Of a stretch of 5,779 nucleotides of DNA, positions 5,703 through 5,779 are shown piece by piece (position 1 is the first letter of the stretch; every line of letters starts with the position of its first letter). This DNA is from Candidatus Hydrogenedentota bacterium. GTDB lineage: Bacteria > Hydrogenedentota > Hydrogenedentia > Hydrogenedentales > SCBR16-9. The stretch spans positions 1-5,779 of the forward strand of contig SKJD01000035.1 in assembly GCA_007116095.1 (NCBI GenBank), given 5' to 3'. The position numbers and the translations under genes were made by a program. Under the pieces are notes generated by a model. The model did not search any database, was not told the DNA's origin, and saw nothing but the letters and a program-made list of their open reading frames with translations.

Positions 5703-5779
5703 ATGATGAAGTATGAATTGATGCATCCCTGCGACCAAATTGCCCTGTTTATGAGCCGGGTGTATTCCGGCGGGATGAC
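5703..5779 (+). CDS. class II aldolase/adducin-family protein, N-terminal fragment
   Basis: Only the first 25 codons are in the window. The residues ELMHPCDQIALFMSRVYSGG followed by Met match the N-terminus of class II aldolase/adducin proteins (L-fuculose-phosphate aldolase and L-ribulose-5-phosphate 4-epimerase relatives). In that family a helix ending in R(I/V)Y..GM leads into a TTSGGNLS-type phosphate-binding loop, and the next codon begins AC, consistent with Thr. Members cleave or epimerise sugar phosphates with a bound metal ion in the cytoplasm. The metal-binding histidines lie beyond the window, so the exact reaction is unknown. The gene is divergent from the ankyrin gene and is preceded by an unusual 120-base leader. 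Confidence 0.6.
   Translation, partial: MMKYELMHPCDQIALFMSRVYSGGM

Overview
The window looks like chromosomal DNA from a Gram-negative-type (didermic) bacterium of mid-range base composition. Genes are dense, starts are Shine-Dalgarno driven, one protein has a lipobox and another a penicillin-binding-protein signal sequence. No rRNA, tRNA, CRISPR, insertion sequence or phage gene is visible. The phylum cannot be fixed from these genes.

Five genes read leftward. From right to left they are: an ankyrin-repeat lipoprotein (4834-5517), a ten-helix EamA/DMT-family transporter (3891-4808), ribonuclease HI (3319-3780), a large membrane-bound hybrid histidine kinase (451-3240), and the start of a D-alanyl-D-alanine carboxypeptidase (from 320, running off the left edge). 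One gene reads rightward: the first 25 codons of a class II aldolase/adducin-family protein at 5703, running off the right edge.

The ankyrin and transporter genes are 25 bases apart and probably form one transcript. An AT-rich gap of about 110 bases with promoter-like elements separates the transporter from rnhA. rnhA and the kinase are 78 bases apart and could be co-transcribed. The kinase combines four predicted membrane helices, two PAS domains, an intact HisKA/HATPase core, a degenerate receiver-like domain and an intact C-terminal receiver. No DNA-binding response regulator is next to it, so its output partner must lie elsewhere.

The most unusual non-coding stretch is the 185-base divergent region 5518-5702. 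Going toward the aldolase gene it holds a possible promoter, a segment with a closed multi-stem fold, two mutually exclusive GGCT/AGCC pairings, and a hairpin followed by six T's. It ends in a good ribosome binding site. A 39-codon open frame runs through the same leader and stops just before that site. Together this resembles a cis-acting attenuator or riboswitch-type leader, or a small translated leader gene. I do not recognise it as a known class, and it is the best candidate here for something undescribed. The rest of the window is ordinary.
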